Source: Chitinophagaceae bacterium
GTDB lineage: Bacteria > Bacteroidota > Bacteroidia > Chitinophagales > Chitinophagaceae
Direction of reading: 5' to 3'
Length of the DNA stretch: 7,104 nt
Assembly (NCBI GenBank): GCA_009996555.1
Contig: JAACZX010000117.1
Span: forward strand, 1 to 7,104
Every line of letters begins with the position of its first letter. Within the stretch, counting starts at the first letter, position 1. The notes under the pieces are model-generated. The model saw only the letters and a program-made list of their open reading frames with translations. It was not told where the DNA came from and made no database searches. Shown in pieces: positions 5,209 through 7,104 of the stretch. The translations under genes were made by a program, and so were the position numbers.

Positions 5209-6313
5209 ATGGAACAAACCCACCAAGCTTCAGCTGCATTCTTTTGTAGCATCAATGCCGATCATTTCGATACTGCTCAATTTTATTCTGTTTCACGACA
5301 GGCTGTTTCATGATATCAGCATCTGGCTTGTTTCTTTTCCTTTGATCATTGTTTTTGGAACTGGTTCCTGGCGTGGGCATGTGTTTATTGGTAACTACAT
5401 CAAACACCGTTTTCCTGAACTGAAACAAACAAAGAAACGGATACTCATACAGGCATTTTGTTTATTGCCGTTCATGTCGTTTTCAGTAACCGTGATATTT
5501 TTTGTGTATGATGTCTTTCATATTCTGGGCTATGAATTTTCAAGATCAGATTTTCAGCAGGGGCTTATTGTAGGGTTTTGTGTGAACCTCATTTTTGAAA
5601 CCTTGTATGAAGCCGATTATGTGCTGGATCGTTATAAAGAAAGTGTGGAAGAGAAACAGCACATGCAGCAGCTTTCAGCTTTTCATGAGTTTGATGTGTT
5701 AAAGAACCAGGTAAACCCGCACTTTCTGTTCAATTGTTTTAATACGCTTTCGTCGCTCATCAGCGAAGACAAGAAGAAGGCAGAAAAATTTCTGAATGAG
5801 TTAAGCAAAGTGTACCGCTACCTGTTGCGTAATAATGAAGATGGGTTAAGTACGGTTGATAATGAAATTCGTTTTATCCGCTCATATTATCAGTTATTGC
5901 AAACAAGACATGGCGAAGCGGTGCAGCTGAATCTTGAAATTGACCGCAGGTACGATTCGTATATGTTGCCATCGCTCACCTTGCAATTGCTCATTGAAAA
6001 CGTAGTGAAGCATAACGTGCTTTCAAAAAACAAACCCTTGGTGATCGATATTTTTACAACAGCAGGTAATAAGCTGGTGGTGAACAACAACCTGCAACGC
6101 CGCACGGTAAAAGCACCAAGCAACAGGGTGGGGCTCGAAAATATCAAGGCTAAATACGATCTGTTGAAACAGCCCGGCTTCCAGGTAATGGAAGATGAAA
6201 AGAATTATACCGTGGTACTTCCGTTGATATGGAATAATAATGGTGAAAAGAAACGGGCTGTGTTAACAGAAGCAAAACAGTTTGATATGAACAATAACAG
6301 TTTACTGAAATAA
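5201..6313 (+). CDS. LytS/YehU-type sensor histidine kinase (second of tandem pair)
   Basis: This 370-residue kinase is homologous to the gene before it over its whole length. It has four likely helices (about 16-34, 40-54, 82-106, 119-137), and both kinases share RFP...Q..KR between helices 2 and 3. The H-box is QVNPHFLFNCFNTLSSLI with H174. The N-box is canonical, LIENVVKHN (E266, N267, K270, H271), followed by VNNNLQRR (294-301) and VGLENIKAKYDLL (310-322), ending in VLPLI. In this family the protein autophosphorylates on the His and passes phosphate to a LytTR regulator, here encoded 87 bases downstream. The ATG lies inside the end of the previous gene (ATGAGTAA overlap), which suggests translational coupling and near-equal synthesis. 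About 27 hydrophilic, Asn/Lys-rich residues extend beyond the usual PLI ending, a tail the first kinase lacks. No ligand domain is visible. Confidence 0.93.
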   Translation: MSKWNKPTKLQLHSFVASMPIISILLNFILFHDRLFHDISIWLVSFPLIIVFGTGSWRGHVFIGNYIKHRFPELKQTKKRILIQAFCLLPFMSFSVTVIFFVYDVFHILGYEFSRSDFQQGLIVGFCVNLIFETLYEADYVLDRYKESVEEKQHMQQLSAFHEFDVLKNQVNPHFLFNCFNTLSSLISEDKKKAEKFLNELSKVYRYLLRNNEDGLSTVDNEIRFIRSYYQLLQTRHGEAVQLNLEIDRRYDSYMLPSLTLQLLIENVVKHNVLSKNKPLVIDIFTTAGNKLVVNNNLQRRTVKAPSNRVGLENIKAKYDLLKQPGFQVMEDEKNYTVVLPLIWNNNGEKKRAVLTEAKQFDMNNNSLLK

Positions 6314-6328
6314 TACACAGTACCGGTA

Positions 6329-6367
6329 ATGAAAATAAACAGAGCGACACCTGCAAGCTGCAGGTAA
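6329..6367 (+). promoter_or_regulatory. Hairpin read through by a 12-codon mini-ORF before the response regulator
   Basis: ACCTGCA (6349-6355) and TGCAGGT (6359-6365) form a perfect 7-bp stem with an AGC loop, with no T-run after it. An ATG at 6329 opens a 12-codon frame (MKINRATPASCR) whose TAA at 6365-6367 lies at the end of the stem, so a translating ribosome would melt the hairpin. An 8-bp palindrome TACCGGTA (6321-6328) lies just before that ATG. The gap could tune regulator expression relative to the kinases, act as a processing site, or mean nothing. The hairpin is certain as sequence; its function is inferred. Confidence 0.35.
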
Positions 6368-6400
6368 CATGAAATAACATCAAACAAAAAAATCAAGCAC

Positions 6401-7104
6401 ATGAGAATACTAATTGTAGAAGACGAAGAACTGGCAGTAAAGAAGCTGCAAAAAACCTTATTGGCAGTGGATACAGCTGCAACAGTAATTGGTGTTACCG
6501 ACAGTATTAAGGGAACTGTTGACTGGCTGCAGGAAAACACACAGCCCGATCTTATACTGATGGACATTGAACTGGCCGATGGACAGAGCTTTGAAATATT
6601 CAATTTAACAGAAGTAAAAAGCCCGGTGATCTTTACCACTTCTTATGATGAGTATGCGTTAAAAGCATTCAAAGTAAACAGTGTGGATTATTTGCTGAAG
6701 CCGATACAGAAAGAAGAACTGCAGGCTGCATTGCAGAAGTACAGGCAGCTGCACACGACGGCAAAACCTGTTGATGATAAGGCAGGCATCAGTCTTGAAA
6801 ATCTTGTTCGTGAGTTACAGCAGAAATTGCAACCAAAAGAATTCCGAAAGCGTTTCCTGGTGAAGCATGCACAAAAACTGGTGTCGGTTGAAATTGACGA
6901 GATCGCTTATTTCTACAGCGATGGGCGGTTGAACTTTTTTAAAACCATCGATAATAAAAAGTATGTGGTGGATTATACCATGGATGAACTGGAAGATATG
7001 CTTGATCCCGAAAAGTATTTCCGTATCAGCCGCTCCTTTTATGTATCAGTAAGCAGTATTGATAAGATCGATGATTATTTTGGCAACAGGCTTATTCTGC
7101 AGCT
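6401..7104 (+). CDS. LytTR-family (LytR/AlgR) response regulator, 3' end cut by window
   Basis: The frame runs from ATG 6401 to the window edge without a stop (234 codons visible). Residues 1-115 are a receiver domain: acidic residues E7-D8-E9 in IVEDEE, phospho-acceptor D55 in LILMDIELADG, Thr79/Thr80 in VIFTTSYDEYALKAF, and K100 in DYLLKPI. A linker of about 30 residues (118-147) follows. Then comes a LytTR DNA-binding domain from about 148: RFLVKHAQKLVSVEIDEIAY, DGRLNFF and the late FRISRSFYVSVSSI motif (207-220). Family members are about 240-260 residues, so roughly 10-25 are missing. On phosphorylation by the upstream kinases it would dimerise and bind DNA repeats; its targets are not visible and could include its own operon. 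The A-rich run before the ATG (AAACAAAAAAATCAAGCAC) is the usual Bacteroidota ribosome-entry context. Confidence 0.94.
   Translation, partial: MRILIVEDEELAVKKLQKTLLAVDTAATVIGVTDSIKGTVDWLQENTQPDLILMDIELADGQSFEIFNLTEVKSPVIFTTSYDEYALKAFKVNSVDYLLKPIQKEELQAALQKYRQLHTTAKPVDDKAGISLENLVRELQQKLQPKEFRKRFLVKHAQKLVSVEIDEIAYFYSDGRLNFFKTIDNKKYVVDYTMDELEDMLDPEKYFRISRSFYVSVSSIDKIDDYFGNRLILQ

Noticed and set aside
4918..5226. 102-codon minus-strand ORF across the kinase overlap
   Set aside because: It is antisense to conserved kinase motifs (N-box, Gly segment) and shows no domain of its own.
6205..6639. 144-codon minus-strand ORF
   Set aside because: It lies antisense to the end of the second kinase and the receiver domain of the LytTR regulator, both well supported. 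Its Ser/Ile/Phe-rich product is a typical antisense shadow.
1..7104. CRISPR array, tRNA/rRNA genes, insertion sequence or toxin-antitoxin pair
   Set aside because: No regularly spaced repeats, no tRNA-like or rRNA-like sequence, no transposase and no terminal inverted repeats were seen by eye.

Overview
The window looks like chromosome of a member of the Bacteroidota, probably a Chitinophagaceae-like relative. The signs are moderately AT-rich DNA, A-rich stretches instead of Shine-Dalgarno sequences before start codons, promoter-like TAnnTTTG boxes, and family variants typical of that phylum (an OmpA protein with a jelly-roll-like middle domain, and 4-helix LytS-type kinases with an NNLQ motif). 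The taxon is inferred from these traits, not from a search. Every gene that can be supported is on the + strand.

Region 1 (1-2386) is a tightly packed gene run: the 3' part of a periplasmic cytochrome c with two c-type domains, an OmpA-family envelope protein and a small four-helix membrane protein resembling DUF1772. Gaps are only 10-12 bases, so co-transcription is likely. Region 2 (2387-3146) has a short gap with a dyad and a weak promoter candidate, then a mono-haem cytochrome c lipoprotein related to the last domain of the first cytochrome, ending in a strong intrinsic-terminator-like hairpin. Region 3 (3153-3824) is a CPBP-family intramembrane protease whose start codon lies just 17 bases beyond that hairpin.

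Region 4 (3825-4140) is a 316-base stretch without a confident gene. It holds a T-tract, a nested dyad, a consensus TAAATTTG promoter box, and a weak 47-codon ORF. Region 5 (4141-7104) is a two-component locus: two tandem, homologous 4-TM LytS/YehU-type sensor histidine kinases overlapping by 8 bases, then a LytTR-family response regulator cut by the window edge. The first kinase has a changed N-box (TQ where the second has KH), so the pair may be a partly degenerate and a fully canonical kinase acting together on the one regulator. Between the second kinase and the regulator sits a perfect 7-bp hairpin that a 12-codon mini-ORF reads through.

No mobile element, CRISPR array, tRNA or rRNA was seen. 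Most of the window consists of recognisable families. The points worth a second look are the asymmetric kinase pair, the hairpin and mini-ORF before the regulator, the terminator-like hairpin abutting the protease gene, and the long leader upstream of the kinases.
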